From Pyrenophora tritici-repentis (taxonomy: Eukaryota; Ascomycota; Dothideomycetes; Pleosporales; Pleosporaceae), in assembly GCF_003171515.1 (NCBI RefSeq), contig NC_089397.1, positions 1,488,001 to 1,552,000 of the forward strand: a DNA stretch of 64,000 nt. Direction: 5' to 3'. The notes under the pieces were generated by a model. That model was not told the origin of the DNA. It saw only the letters and a program-made list of their open reading frames with translations, and ran no database searches. Of this stretch, positions 47,201-57,587 are shown one piece after another. Each line of letters begins with the position of its first letter. The stretch's first letter is position 1. The position numbers were made by a program, and so were the translations under genes.

Positions 47201-49675
47201 CTGCTCTACCGTGCGCAGTCCTTTATCGGCGGCAATGTCGAGCTTTTCACCTGGTTCAAGAAGTTCATGGGCGAGGACGAGGAGCAACAAAAGTCACGCC
47301 CCAAGACGGTCAACTCGCGCGTGTCGTTGTCCAACTGTCGCAGTCTGGGCCCCAGCTACCGTCTGCTTCCCAAGCGCGAGCGGGAGCGAGTATGTAGTGG
47401 ACGTGACGAACTTTGCCGATCAGTCCTGAACGACGAGTGGGCCTCTCACCCTACGTGGGCTTCTGAAGATTCTGGCTTTGTCGCCCATCGCAAGAACACA
47501 TTCGAAGAGGGTCTACACAGGATTGAAGAGGAGCGCCACGACTACGACTTCAATATTGAGGCATGCAGCCGTACCATTCAGCAACTTGAACCCATCGCAA
47601 ACCAATTGCTCGCCATGAAGCCGGAGGATCGGATAGGATTCACGCTTCCTCCCGGTCTTGGTGGACAGAGTGAGACGATCTACAAGCGCGTCATCATGAA
47701 GATCTACGGCCGTGAGAGGGGCAGAGATGTAATCAAGGAGCTATTTGCGATGCCTTGGAGCGTGGTTCCAGTTCTTCTCCATCGACTGAAGACGAAGCTG
47801 GAGGACTGGAAGGCTGCTCAGCGCGAGTGGGAGAAGGTTTGGCGTGACCAGACCCAGAAGATCTTCTGGAAGTCACTGGATCACCAGAGCATCACAGTCA
47901 AGCAAGCCGACAAACGACAGTTCCAGCCAAAGTCCTTGACGAACGAGATTCAAGTCCGATACGAAGAGCAAAAGCGTCTGCAGCAGATCCAAGAGATTCC
48001 ACAGGAAGATTACCAATTCGCCTTCTCGTTCAAGGATGAAGAGGTGCTGTTCGACGTCGCTCGCCTGATGCTTACTTTCGCGGACAACAACACTGGCGCC
48101 GACTTTGCTAAGGTTGTACCCTTCATCAAGGAGTTTGTGCCCCTGTTCTTCGGTATAGATGCGGCCAAATTTGAGCAGCGAGTGCATACATCGGGACGCG
48201 ATACACCAAACGACTCCGGCGAGGATACTCCATCTCCCGATGAGGATGTCTCTCAGCGCTCGCAGAAGTCGAAGAAGGGTGACCTACGGCGCGATGTTCT
48301 CGACCCCCGCGGCAAGTCACGCAAGGACAAGGATGACAGCGCACCGTCAGCTAGTCGGGACAGCACACCAGACACATCTGGTATGGAGGACGAGGCCGCT
48401 GGCGACAGCTCCAACTCTAACCCCCGCGGAGACCGACCGCCCACCCATTGGGTAGAATACGCTACGACTCCGACTGCATTCGGCGAGAAGGAGTTTGATC
48501 ATGATGAACCCTACCGACGTGTGGAGTACAATATGTACGCCAATGCTTCGATCTACTGCTTCTTCCGGATGTTTGTAATGCTCTACGAGAGATTATGGAA
48601 GCTTAAAGACAAGGAAGAAGAAGTACGAAAGGCCATTATGCGCGCCAAAGAGCCCAAGGCCGCACACAAGCTCAAGATGCTGGACAAACAGCCAGAGGAC
48701 TTTTTCAAAGACACATCTCCGTCCGCAAACTACTACCAGCAAGTTCTCGACATGTTTCAGGATCAGATTACCGGCGATGTGGATATGAACTTCATCGAAG
48801 AGACTCTGCGGCGGTACTATCTACAGACAGGCTGGCAGCTGTACTCATTTGATAGGCTGCTCAGCTCTCTCGTTCGGTTTGCACTTGCTGTAGTAAGCCA
48901 TGATAACAAGGATAAGAGCCTTGATATCTACAACCTCTTCAAGAAGGATCGTGTCAATGACACGACAACGCACAAGAACGAGATCAGCTACCGAAAGGCT
49001 GTTGAGAAGTACGCCAAGGATACCGACACCTACCGCATCACCTATGTAAGTACTTTCTGTCACGTTCCCGGTGACGATTTTCTAATGTCACAACAGGACC
49101 CTGCCAAGATGGAAGCGCATGTACGCCTCTTCAAGAAGGATGACCCAACCTTTGAATTCAACACGCTCGATCGAGTTAAGCGCTGGCGAGCATATATCGC
49201 ATCCTTCACGGCTATCGAGCCCACGGAAGAGGTCGATGCTTCGCGTGTCCGCTACCCGTATCTAAAGAGGCGCCTAGCCAAGAACGTGGACCTCTCTGAA
49301 GAAGAGCGCTTCGAGCAGGTCAGGCACTGTGACACCATCACTATCTCTATCAGCCCTTCCGCATACATCCTGGGCTTTGTCAACAGTGAGCCTTTTGGTA
49401 ATGGTGGCGTGCAGTACTACGTCCAACCAGATGCTGTACGAGCCGGTCTCAGCGAGGCGGTACCAAATCCGACTGAGGAATACAAGAAGCTGAACGATGA
49501 GAGGAGGGAGAGGGTCCAGGAGATTCTTGTTAGGAACAACAGCTGGATGAAGGATCTCAGCCGGGATGACGTGGATGCTAAGAAGACGGCGTTCAAAAAG
49601 GATATCGAAGAACCGAGGAAGGTGACTGGCGAAGATGATGTGGATATGGAAGGTGCCGATGGGTTCGGGTATTAA
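44232..49675 (+). CDS. sin3: Sin3 transcriptional corepressor scaffold
   Basis: Exons 44232-44347, 44467-44543, 44598-46093, 46144-46611, 46967-49045 and 49097-49675 give 1604 residues. The start [15 protein letters not shown] is followed by a low-complexity region with a Gln/His tract near 130-146 and an Arg/Glu coiled coil. Three paired amphipathic helix domains are visible: PAH1 near 302 ([20 protein letters not shown]), PAH2 near 548 (AISYVNKIK plus [13 protein letters not shown], joined by splicing) and PAH3 near 759 ([16 protein letters not shown]). The histone-deacetylase interaction domain starts [18 protein letters not shown] near 840. The conserved C-terminal domain carries an acidic Ser-rich linker before it. 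Sin3 bridges DNA-binding repressors to Rpd3/HDAC complexes. The acceptor at 46966 was chosen because it follows a CTGAC branch site and gives the usual NKRAKT junction. Confidence 0.92.
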
Positions 49676-50031
49676 TCTCCATTGGCATGGGTTGAGTGGA
49701 AGGTTGTGTTACGTCTTCCGGCGTTTTCCTGGCTTGGAAAGGACGAGAGTCTGGCTTACGATCTTCGCATCCACTGCTGAGTTTTTCTCGATTTTCTTAG
49801 CTGGCTGGGCGTGTTTAGCGGCATATGGTCTGCCGTACTTGCCCCAGCACAGCGACATTTATGCAACATCTTCCCATCTTTCGGCGTTTGGGGGAGTTTT
49901 GCCGGACGAGAGCACCCGACTCATCTATATCCACATGTGTATTTAAGACAGGGAATCTTTTGTAAGGAAAAATGGATTTATATCTTGAACCCATATCTCT
50001 TGTGCTGCCTTCTCTCCTCATCATCGACTAG
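49676..50031. other. Convergent 3' region
   Basis: About 350 bp between the Sin3 stop and the stop of the minus-strand DsbA-like gene. It should hold both 3'UTRs; nothing else is seen. Confidence 0.5.
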
Positions 50032-50733
50032 TCACTGTTGCTCCTTTGTAACATTCTTCCCCAACCACTCCTCCCACTGCTCCACACTCCAACTACTACT
50101 AATCTCGTCCTTTACAACCCCATCAAACACTACCGTAGGCGTAACATGCACCCCCACCAACCTATTCGCCCTAACCTGCACTTTCACATCCGCCGTAACC
50201 CCATTCCCGCCATTCAGCCCCCCGTCCTTGTCTGGTTTATCGCTTATCTCCAACAACTTATACACCTTGTCCTCATCCACGCCCACTTCTCCTGCTAGTT
50301 TAGCCAAGCGCTTGTATGTCGCGTTTCGCGTTTCATTCACGACGTTTGCGTCGAAGAAGGTGGCTTGGTGGGCGAAGAGCAGGGCGCTGTAGGGCCAGAA
50401 TGCTGCGGGGGAGAGTTTTTGCACCGCGTAGGCGGCTTCGTGGACGAGTGTCGATGAGGGGTGCCAGGGCTGGATTTGTTGCCGGAAGATTGTGTTGAGG
50501 GTGGGGGAGTAGGTGGATAGCAGGGTTTGGCGGAGGGGCGTGTTGTAGATTGTGTTGAAGAGTTTGGCGCTGAAGGGGCAGACGTAGTCGAGGTCTGTGG
50601 GAGGGTGTTAGTTTGGGGGCTAGTTTGGGGCTAGGGGATGGGTTACGGACAGATTTCGAGGGTGTGGACGGCTTTGGGGGGAGATGGCGGATGAGGCTAA
50701 TTTTTGGCCGGCGAATTTGGGTGCGAGAGCCAT
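50032..50733 (-). CDS. DsbA-like thioredoxin-fold protein, frame broken by one base in exon 1
   Basis: Exon 1 is 50733-50651 and exon 2 is 50594-50032, with a 56-nt intron. The N-terminus MALAPKFAGQKLA is followed by a C6 run (G6 on the plus strand at 50676-50681), after which the expected KAVHTLEI lies in another frame. Removing one base gives 645 nt and 214 residues, with intron phase then consistent. Across the intron the protein reads YLDYVCPFSAKLFNTIYN, a thioredoxin-type start with a single active-site-like Cys (CPFS rather than CxxC). A helical insert follows, and later the cis-Pro region VGVHVTPTVVFDG. The family is found in many filamentous fungi and resembles DsbA/GST-kappa proteins; the substrate is unknown. 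In the unshifted frame a TAG lies upstream, so no alternative start avoids the break. Confidence 0.75.
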
Positions 50734-51219
50734 TGTGAGAGGGTGTTAAGCTAGTTGGGAAATTGGGAGACTTGAAGTTGGAGAGAAGTTAGTGTTACTG
50801 GAATAGTGTGAGAAGATGTTAGATGTTGTAAGAGCACGCAATGGCAGATAGCTCAGCTACATGCATAATGATTGCGGGGTTGCTGCAGGGACTCAGCATG
50901 TGAGTATGTGGGTGATTATGTTTGACAAACTATTACAGCTGTATCAAAGATCTAGAGCTAGTGGTAAAATCTTATTTTACATTGATTGAATTGACTAAGT
51001 TCATCCGGTGAAAGGCAGCCGGTCATAGTCGCGATGGTAGCTTGCCCCTCCCCCGCGACTCCACAAGCTCGCCGACTCCCGCGTCTCAAGCTTCACGCAG
51101 CACAGCCTCGTCATGAATCGCTCTAATTAGGGCATCCAGTACAAAACTTAATCTTTGATCTTTTCCCATATATAATATACCTTATAATCTTCCTGTTCTT
51201 TTCAGTACTGTATTCAATC
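50734..51219. promoter_or_regulatory. Divergent promoter region
   Basis: The 486 bp between the divergent DsbA-like and ANCHR-like genes contain no supported ORF. The right half is AT-rich near the ANCHR-like start. No specific motif was identified. Confidence 0.4.
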
Positions 51220-52350
51220 ATGCCCAATTCAGATGACGACCTCCTCGCTCGCCTCAACGCGCTCAAGCAATCCTCCGTCAGCTTAGATACCACGCGCAAC
51301 GCGTCGATAGCGTCTACCAACCCTCCAAAACCCACCGACGATCTCGCAGCACGATTTGCGCGCCTCGGATCCCCGTCGCCCTCCGGCTCTCCGCAGCCTT
51401 CGCGGACGGCATCTACGAATAACCTGGGCGCGCCGATAGTGGCACCAGGCGCTCCGAGCTATTTAGAAGGCATTGCGCAGGGTGTTGGAGGGTCAAACGT
51501 AGAGTTCAACGAGGACGACGAGAAGAGCTTGGAGGAGCTACTTGGAGAGCTAAACGGTGCCGTTGGTGATCCAAAGGAGTGGGATGTGTTGAAGAGTGAA
51601 CAACAAGATGTTGGGAAATTGCTCAAGGATATGTGCAAGATTTTGCCGGAGGTTGTGAATAGTCGTACACAAGACGCACAAAAGAAGGGCCCCGTGTCAA
51701 AAGAGGAGCTAACAGACTGGGAAAGCGTCGAAGTAAATGTGGGAAGTGGAGAGGTCGCTAGAGCCCAAGGAGACACTGAAGATCAAGACGAGGACGAAGA
51801 TGAAGAGGGGAAAAAGAAGACGGAAGACGACGAGGCAGACGACATAATTGCAAAAATCATGGCGGAACTTGAATTGAGCAAGAAATACGACCCCCCCTCT
51901 CCTGCCCCAGAAGACTCGGACTCGGATTCCGGAGACAAGAAAGAAGAAGATACTACAGACACCGGTCTTACACTCCCTTCCGCGCCCAGCACCCTCCCCG
52001 AAGGCAATTTCGACCGCGCACAAGCATTTGAGGATGACTTCACCGCACGGCTAGCCGCTCTATCTGCACCACGAATTGATTCCCTCGGCCTGCCATCCGC
52101 GCCCTCATTCGCACCTAGGAACAAACCACCTGTTTCAACAAATCTCCAGAAAAATATCGACGAAGAGATTGACACATGGTGCATTATATGTCAGGATGAT
52201 GCTACACTGAAGTGTCTAGGCTGTGATGATGACTTGTATTGTCAAAACTGCTGGATGGAAGGGCATCGAGGCGAGGCTGCGGGGCTGGAAGAGAAGACGC
52301 ATAAGGCGGTGTTGTATGTGAAGAAGAAGAAACAGAAGACTGCTGCTTGA
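51220..52350 (+). CDS. ANCHR/ZFYVE19-like abscission checkpoint regulator
   Basis: A single-exon frame of 376 residues starts MPNSDDDLLARLNALKQSS. Short DLLARL/DLAARF-type repeats at residues 6-50 resemble the MIT-interacting motifs of ANCHR. The middle is acidic and coiled (DDEADDIIAKIMAELELSKK), and another leucine-rich motif lies at DDFTARLAALSAP. The C-terminus carries a B-box-like zinc finger (WCIICQDDATLKCLGCDDD; LYCQNCWMEGH) with the regular Cys/His spacing and a basic tail (KKKKQKTAA). Animal ANCHR delays cytokinetic abscission through VPS4 and ESCRT-III. A similar role in septation is inferred only from the family. Confidence 0.82.
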   Translation: MPNSDDDLLARLNALKQSSVSLDTTRNASIASTNPPKPTDDLAARFARLGSPSPSGSPQPSRTASTNNLGAPIVAPGAPSYLEGIAQGVGGSNVEFNEDDEKSLEELLGELNGAVGDPKEWDVLKSEQQDVGKLLKDMCKILPEVVNSRTQDAQKKGPVSKEELTDWESVEVNVGSGEVARAQGDTEDQDEDEDEEGKKKTEDDEADDIIAKIMAELELSKKYDPPSPAPEDSDSDSGDKKEEDTTDTGLTLPSAPSTLPEGNFDRAQAFEDDFTARLAALSAPRIDSLGLPSAPSFAPRNKPPVSTNLQKNIDEEIDTWCIICQDDATLKCLGCDDDLYCQNCWMEGHRGEAAGLEEKTHKAVLYVKKKKQKTAA

Positions 52351-52745
52351 AATGAGATGGGGGTACATATTAAGGTATCTTGGGTAGGCAGCGGTGAGCC
52401 GTCCTGATTCTTAACTCCTAGGCGACATGACACAATTATGGCGACAAGGCCGGGGTTGGCGCACGGACGCATTAAAGAGTACGGTGAGTGAGTGAGTGAG
52501 TGACTTGAACTTCAGAGGTACAGAGCACGGTTCGAGAGTGATATGAATGACGTCAGAGGATATTGGGCCACGCAGGCAAGGAGACTCGGTATATCAAACC
52601 ATGGACCTCACACCTTGTCTTTGTTTGTTCAAACTCAACAACAACCAATGCGATCAACTCCGATAAAAATATCCCGTGCGAGTTCGATTACCCGCGGCAC
52701 CTGCATTGACCCACAACACTTCAAGTCGACAACTGCAACACCAAA
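52351..52745. other. Spacer between ANCHR-like and 2EXR-like genes
   Basis: About 400 bp with a short GTGA microsatellite near 52480-52505 (GGTGAGTGAGTGAGTGAGTG). No gene is supported. Confidence 0.5.
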
Positions 52746-53399
52746 ATGCCCGGTCTTAAAAATTCGCAAGCAGATATCACTGCTATGTATGTCTCCTAGG
52801 AAAGATATAAAATATGTCCATTATATTAATCTCATGAACAGCACAGCTCGGAACACCATCGAATCGCAACTACTACGTCTTCCGCCGAGCTTAGGATTGA
52901 GATTTATCACTACACATTAGGCGAAACTACCTTCTACGATGTGAGGTATTCTGATCCAATCCTGGCTGCCAACCTTAAGGCTTATCCCGTTTTCCTCACC
53001 ACCTGCAGCCAAATACACACAGAAGCCCGCCTAATACCGTTCGATCATTATGAGTTCTACACTCCAGTGGTAGATCTCATGGTGTTCTGTCTTCGGTTTA
53101 CCCTTATTCAGCGTGAGGCTATCCGCTTCTTATGTCTAAGTGTCCCTGAAGGGATGCTTGAGTTTAGTGCGTCACTGTGGGAAGAGCGGGGCTACAATTT
53201 CCTGACCGTCTTGTTCCCTAATCTACGAAAGGTCGTGCTGGATGACGAGCACTTGCATGGCGATTACGAGGACTGTGTCTATTATTTCAAGGATGCTTTG
53301 GAGATGGAGCGCAAAGAGTGGGAGGCGTTCGTACGCTGGGTACGCAAAGATAGGAAGGAGACTATGGAAGTGGAGATTCGATTACTGATCGAGTCCTGA
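52746..53399 (+). pseudogene. 2EXR-like (F-box-associated style) protein gene with a one-base deletion
   Basis: Exon 1 (52746-52786) encodes MPGLKNSQADITA and a 55-nt intron follows. Exon 2 (52842-53399) begins TARNTIESQLLRLP in phase, but AELRIEIYHYTLG, the next expected part, lies in another frame. A single missing base near 52883 explains this. The rest is open to 53399 with the usual character of this expanded fungal family (ILAANLKAYPVFLTTCSQIH; RFLCLSVPEG; LFPNLRKVVL), including the LLxLPAELRxxIY motif split by the break. A shorter protein could start at Met 52941 and still run to the end. The family is large, variable and of unknown function. Whether this copy is dead or mis-assembled cannot be decided here. 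Confidence 0.6.
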
Positions 53400-53741
53400 A
53401 ACCGCATAAGTTTAATGTGCCTTGGAAAGATATGCGGTGCTAGCAGGCTATATCTTTGTCATGACTGGAGGTAGTCGACACTCTTTGGTACTCATGTTCT
53501 ATATAAGGAAGTAGACGCAGTTTGGCCCCAGGTGCACCAGGCTTTGGATACAAAACAATTGTTATTTCTGTTCATTGCATCCGCTACTGTTCTAGCTTGC
53601 TGACACTGGTAAATTCTCTTTCCTGCTCAAAACAATGCTCGGACTAGGCATGGAAGGTGAAACGTCATATACTGAATAACAGGCCTACAGCATTTTCCAT
53701 CATAGTATCATCCAACACACGCTACAAATACTCCCTATTCC
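53400..53741. other. Convergent 3' region
   Basis: About 340 bp between the 2EXR-like gene and the dioxygenase gene, which end towards each other. AT-rich; nothing recognised. Confidence 0.45.
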
Positions 53742-55235
53742 TCATTTCACAGCATGCCTGACCACACCTTCAGCCACCCATTTCCCTTCAAACTTCTCTT
53801 CCAAAACCCTCAGCTTACTAAAAAACACATCGTCGTCCACATACGCGCCTTTCAGCCACCTCTCCCCTTTTGTCGCATCAAACGCCCTCCTCGCATGCAA
53901 CACACGCCGATTGTCAAAAATCACACACTCGCCCTCATTAAGCCTATACTCGAACAGGTTCTCCTCCTTACTAAGCAGCTTCTCATACGCATGCGAGGCG
54001 GCGATGAAGGTGCGCAGAGACTTTGAGTGCTCGGAGCCAATACGCGCTTCAAAGGGAGCTTGGAAGGGCGGCGACCAGTTGATGCGGCGGATGGCACAGT
54101 CCGTGGCTTCGTATCTTAGCGAGGGGAAGGTCTCTATGACAGGGCGTGTCATATGGTAGTGCTGGTTCGGGTGGTGGTAGTGGTATGTTACGGGGAAAGT
54201 ACAGAGGGTTCTAAAGTAGCCTTCTGATTGCCGCCGCAACTGGTGTGCTGCGTTGAAGGCGTCGGAGAAGAAGGATTCACCGCCGGGGGTTCTGGCGCGC
54301 AGGGAGTGGAGGAGCTGGAGATGTGGGGGGTTGGCGGTGTAGAGGAGGTCCATGTGTAGGCCCAGGTAGTCGGGCGTGTACGCTATGTTTTCGGCTTTTG
54401 GCTTTGATCGTACGTCCCAGGTGCGGCCGTAGAAGGTGTCCTTTAACGTGCCGATGCGGGAGGCGAGGGAGACGACAGATTCTTCGGAGTCTGGGACATT
54501 GTTTATGAAGAGGAGGCCGTATCTGTTTAGGTGGGTGAGGGCGTCGAAGAGGGTGGCGTCGTCGGTCATGTAGGAGTTATAGTCGAGCCATTTGTTGTTT
54601 TCGGCAATCTTGTCATGATCCCAGAAAACGCGGTCGTCGTGTCTTGAGCCACCGCGTAGCTCGATTTCAGTGCTGCATGCTCGCCGCAGCCACTCGATGG
54701 AGTGTCGTGTGCGGTGTTCAGGACCGTAGCCTTTGACATCTGTAGACCACTCCAGCTCGATTGATTCGCCCTTTTCTTCATCAAAAATAGCCGTAGCACT
54801 ACCTTCGAGACTCTCAGGGATGTCTGATGTCTGGAAGAGCTTGTTCTTGCTATGGGGGTCTACACATTTCGCACACGTGCAACTGTCACGGAGGAACACA
54901 GTGTCAAAGACCTTGGAATCCCCATAAATGTTAACGGAAATGCTCCTGGCTGCTGCACCTTCATCCACTTGCGTGACACTCGGCAAATCTTCAATAAATA
55001 TGTCCAACTCTTGCGGCGGTCTCAGCTCTGCTTGTTGCTGGCGTCGGCGTGTGGTTGGTCTGAAGGGTCCATGGATAGCGGGGCTCCAATCAGCGTGCTC
55101 GGACAGCTTAGGTGATGATCGCCAGAATGGTTTGCAGAAGAGCCGCCGTCTCTGGACCGTGGTTGTGGTGGAAGAGCGTGCATACTGTGACGCGAGATTT
55201 CGCAAGGGAATCCTCGCGCTGATAGTCGAAGACAT
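53742..55235 (-). CDS. Gamma-butyrobetaine dioxygenase-like Fe(II)/2-oxoglutarate oxygenase
   Basis: A single exon. I chose ATG 55235 (MSSTISARIPLRNLASQYAR), which starts a mitochondrial-like leader, giving 497 residues; the frame is open a further 20 codons upstream. The N-terminal zinc-binding domain (FLRDSCTCAKCVDPHSKNK) and the C-terminal TauD fold are those of gamma-butyrobetaine and trimethyllysine hydroxylases of carnitine synthesis. Iron ligands are visible as H-x-D in YLGLHMDLLY and the distal His in RRVLHARRAF. The next Arg (RAFDATKGERWLKG) would bind 2-oxoglutarate. Substrate choice between butyrobetaine and trimethyllysine is not certain from sequence. The gene diverges from the thiamine pyrophosphate carrier gene across 215 bp. 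Confidence 0.87.
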   Translation of the reverse strand: MSSTISARIPLRNLASQYARSSTTTTVQRRRLFCKPFWRSSPKLSEHADWSPAIHGPFRPTTRRRQQQAELRPPQELDIFIEDLPSVTQVDEGAAARSISVNIYGDSKVFDTVFLRDSCTCAKCVDPHSKNKLFQTSDIPESLEGSATAIFDEEKGESIELEWSTDVKGYGPEHRTRHSIEWLRRACSTEIELRGGSRHDDRVFWDHDKIAENNKWLDYNSYMTDDATLFDALTHLNRYGLLFINNVPDSEESVVSLASRIGTLKDTFYGRTWDVRSKPKAENIAYTPDYLGLHMDLLYTANPPHLQLLHSLRARTPGGESFFSDAFNAAHQLRRQSEGYFRTLCTFPVTYHYHHPNQHYHMTRPVIETFPSLRYEATDCAIRRINWSPPFQAPFEARIGSEHSKSLRTFIAASHAYEKLLSKEENLFEYRLNEGECVIFDNRRVLHARRAFDATKGERWLKGAYVDDDVFFSKLRVLEEKFEGKWVAEGVVRHAVK

Positions 55236-55450
55236 GGTTGGTTTTGACGATTGTGCACTGTGATGCAAGTTGGTGGGGTTTGGCTTCCTTTTCAACGCGC
55301 AGCAAGCTCAAACAACCACCAGGGCCGAGGTCTTGCAGCACACCATCGATTGTCCGGCGTTCTGCATATACATTGAACTACCGAGTGCCAGGGTCTTTCC
55401 GGTGTACGCGCGCTTGAGCTAGGTTCGTCTTTGATTGACGCGCTGAGCGC

Positions 55451-56520
55451 ATGTCTGAGCGTGTCACACAGCTGAAGCATGAGGTATCGTCCCGTCTTTA
55501 GGGAAGTAGTAGACGTGGAGCTGATTCACTTCACAGGGCTCTCGGCAACAGGTAGTTGTCGCGGGTGCAGTCGCAGGCTTAGTGTCACGGTATATCCACC
55601 CTCTCATATTCACTAGATAGCTCTAACGGAACGGCAGCTTCGTGATAGCTCCCCTCGATGTCATCAAGATCCGCCTGCAACTGCAGGTCCACTCGCTCTC
55701 CGACCCTTTCAGCGTCCGCAATGTCAAAGGCCCTGTCTACAAGGGAACACTGGGCACCCTAAAACAAATTCTACGACAAGAGGGCATCACCGGGCTATGG
55801 AAGGGCAATATACCTGCCGAGCTCATGTACCTGACGTACGGTAGTGCTCAGTTTTCGGCTTACACGTACATGTCGCATTTGCTGGAATCTATACCAGCGC
55901 CGTACACGCCTCCCGGCTCCGTAAGCAACTTCATAAGTGGCGCGACTGCTGGCGCTGCTGCGACTACAGCAACATACCCGCTCGACCTCCTTCGCACGCG
56001 ATTTGCTGCCCAGGGACCTGAGCGCGTGTATACGTCCATCTTAACTTCCCTAAAGCAAATCGCACAGCAGGAGGGACCGACGGGTTTCTTTCGCGGTCTC
56101 GGAGCGGGCATTAGCCAGATTGTACCATACATGGGCCTCTTCTTCGCCAGCTACGAGAGCTTGAAACCCATCACCGCCACCTCGCCCATACCACTACCAC
56201 TCGGCAGCTCAGATGCTGTCGCAGGTGTCATCGCGAGTGTACTTTCAAAGACCGCTGTCTACCCCCTCGATACAACACGTAAGCGACTGCAAGTCCAAGG
56301 GCCAACACGCGAACGCTACGTTCATCGCAACATACCCACATACAACGGCGTCATCCGCACTCTTGGACACATATGGAAGCACGAGGGAAGACGGGGTCTG
56401 TACCGGGGACTGACTGTCAGTTTACTGAAAGCAGCCCCAGCCAGCGCCGTCACAATGTGGACATACGAAAGAGCCATGGGTGCCATGCTAGCGTTTGAAG
56501 AGAAGCACAAAAACGATTAG
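55451..56520 (+). CDS. tpc1: Mitochondrial thiamine pyrophosphate carrier
   Basis: Exons 55451-55483, 55537-55589 and 55638-56520 give 322 residues. Short exons 1 and 2 encode [11 protein letters not shown] and [18 protein letters not shown], the start of the first membrane helix, and splicing joins them to [16 protein letters not shown]. Three carrier repeats are visible with their signatures: [20 protein letters not shown] and [10 protein letters not shown], each the Px[DE]xx[KR]x[KR] motif, together with GLWKG, GFFRG and GLYRG second-half motifs. This is the solute carrier family of the inner mitochondrial membrane. Assignment to the TPC1 subgroup (import of thiamine pyrophosphate) rests on overall similarity, such as [14 protein letters not shown] and the end of the third repeat. 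Confidence 0.9.
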
Positions 56521-56614
56521 AGAAGATATGAAGAACGGTTATTCATATTCACCTGGCCTTGTACATTATCTAGAAAGATACCATCTTATAGAGCAACTAT
56601 GATACCTTTTAGTC

Positions 56615-57136
56615 CTACAGCAAATTTCCATATTCTCCCTCTTTTCCTTGCCATGTCACTTTTATCATTGGGTGCGAAAGGAAATCTGATACCCCTTGTT
56701 GAATATTGGTGTCGCCCCATCCTTTTCTTCGGAGGGCCTGGCGTAGTATGAAGACTAGATCTACGCTGTTTACTGCTAGTTCGAGAGCTTCGCCTTTGAA
56801 CACTGGTATTACGAGACTCAGAGATATGTGGGGAGAAGCGCGCGCTGCTATATAGAATGGAGTTGGCTGCGGCGGCTCCGGGTAGTGGAAGACTTGGGTT
56901 GGTAGAGAATTTGTATGGACAGGAGGCCTTGCAAGATTTGGCGGTGGCTCTGGCAATATGTCTCCGGGGCTCGTGTGCTGAATATCGAACACTGCTTCAA
57001 AGTTTAAAAGCTCTTTTATTACATTGTCGTTGTAATTATTGAGCAGCCAGTTTGTGTGTGTCAGTTCGTCGATTCTAGTTTGGTTCTTGCGGGCTTGTGC
57101 TTCGAGGGCTGCTATGCGAGAGGTGGGTGATGACAT
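56615..57136 (-). CDS. Hypothetical protein with N-terminal coiled coil
   Basis: A single frame of 173 residues starts MSSPTSRIAALEAQARKNQT. The first 45 residues have heptad spacing typical of a coiled coil (RIAALEAQARKNQTRIDEL). A Pro-rich middle follows, and then a more hydrophobic part (LSLVIPVFKGEALELAVNSV) ending in KEGEYGNLL. No domain is recognised. Composition and length suggest a real gene. It lies between the TPC1 gene, with which it converges, and a small secreted protein gene. Confidence 0.55.
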   Translation of the reverse strand: MSSPTSRIAALEAQARKNQTRIDELTHTNWLLNNYNDNVIKELLNFEAVFDIQHTSPGDILPEPPPNLARPPVHTNSLPTQVFHYPEPPQPTPFYIAARASPHISLSLVIPVFKGEALELAVNSVDLVFILRQALRRKGWGDTNIQQGVSDFLSHPMIKVTWQGKEGEYGNLL

Positions 57137-57587
57137 GGTGGGTGTTTAGTGGAGAGCGTGAGTAGACAGACGTGTATATAACCATGATAAGGAAGCGCGA
57201 GAGCTGCGATGGTAGAGCTTCACGCACAAGTGCACTGGGAATGTGAGGATATAGGGGAGATGTTTTGATTGAAGGGTTGAGGTGAAGGGTAGCCGGAACA
57301 GTCTGCCTTACTGATTATAGAAGACCACATGTCAAACAAGTTGAGGTAAGAGTGAATGCAAAAGCAAGTTTCTATTGTTTATATGCAAATCTAAAGTAAG
57401 GACTGTCGTAAAACAAAACAAACACACTAAAAGATGCAGAGAGTTCTATCCCCCAATGCTACCAAACCGTCTAATGCCACACTCTCTCCCCAAGACTATG
57501 CAAATGAATGTAAGAAAATCGTAAAACGTTACTCTCTCGAACCTCCCATCTAAGCATCCTATCGTCCTCCGTCATCTCGTGAGTTCT
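57137..57587. other. Intergenic spacer
   Basis: About 450 bp between two minus-strand genes, AT-rich around 57400-57560. It should carry the 3'UTR of the secreted-protein gene and the promoter of the hypothetical gene. Confidence 0.45.

Noticed and set aside
50032..50733. Alternative start that would avoid the frame break in the DsbA-like gene
   Set aside because: The downstream frame has a TAG just upstream (AAA AAT TAG on the minus strand) and no ATG between it and the conserved HTLE region.
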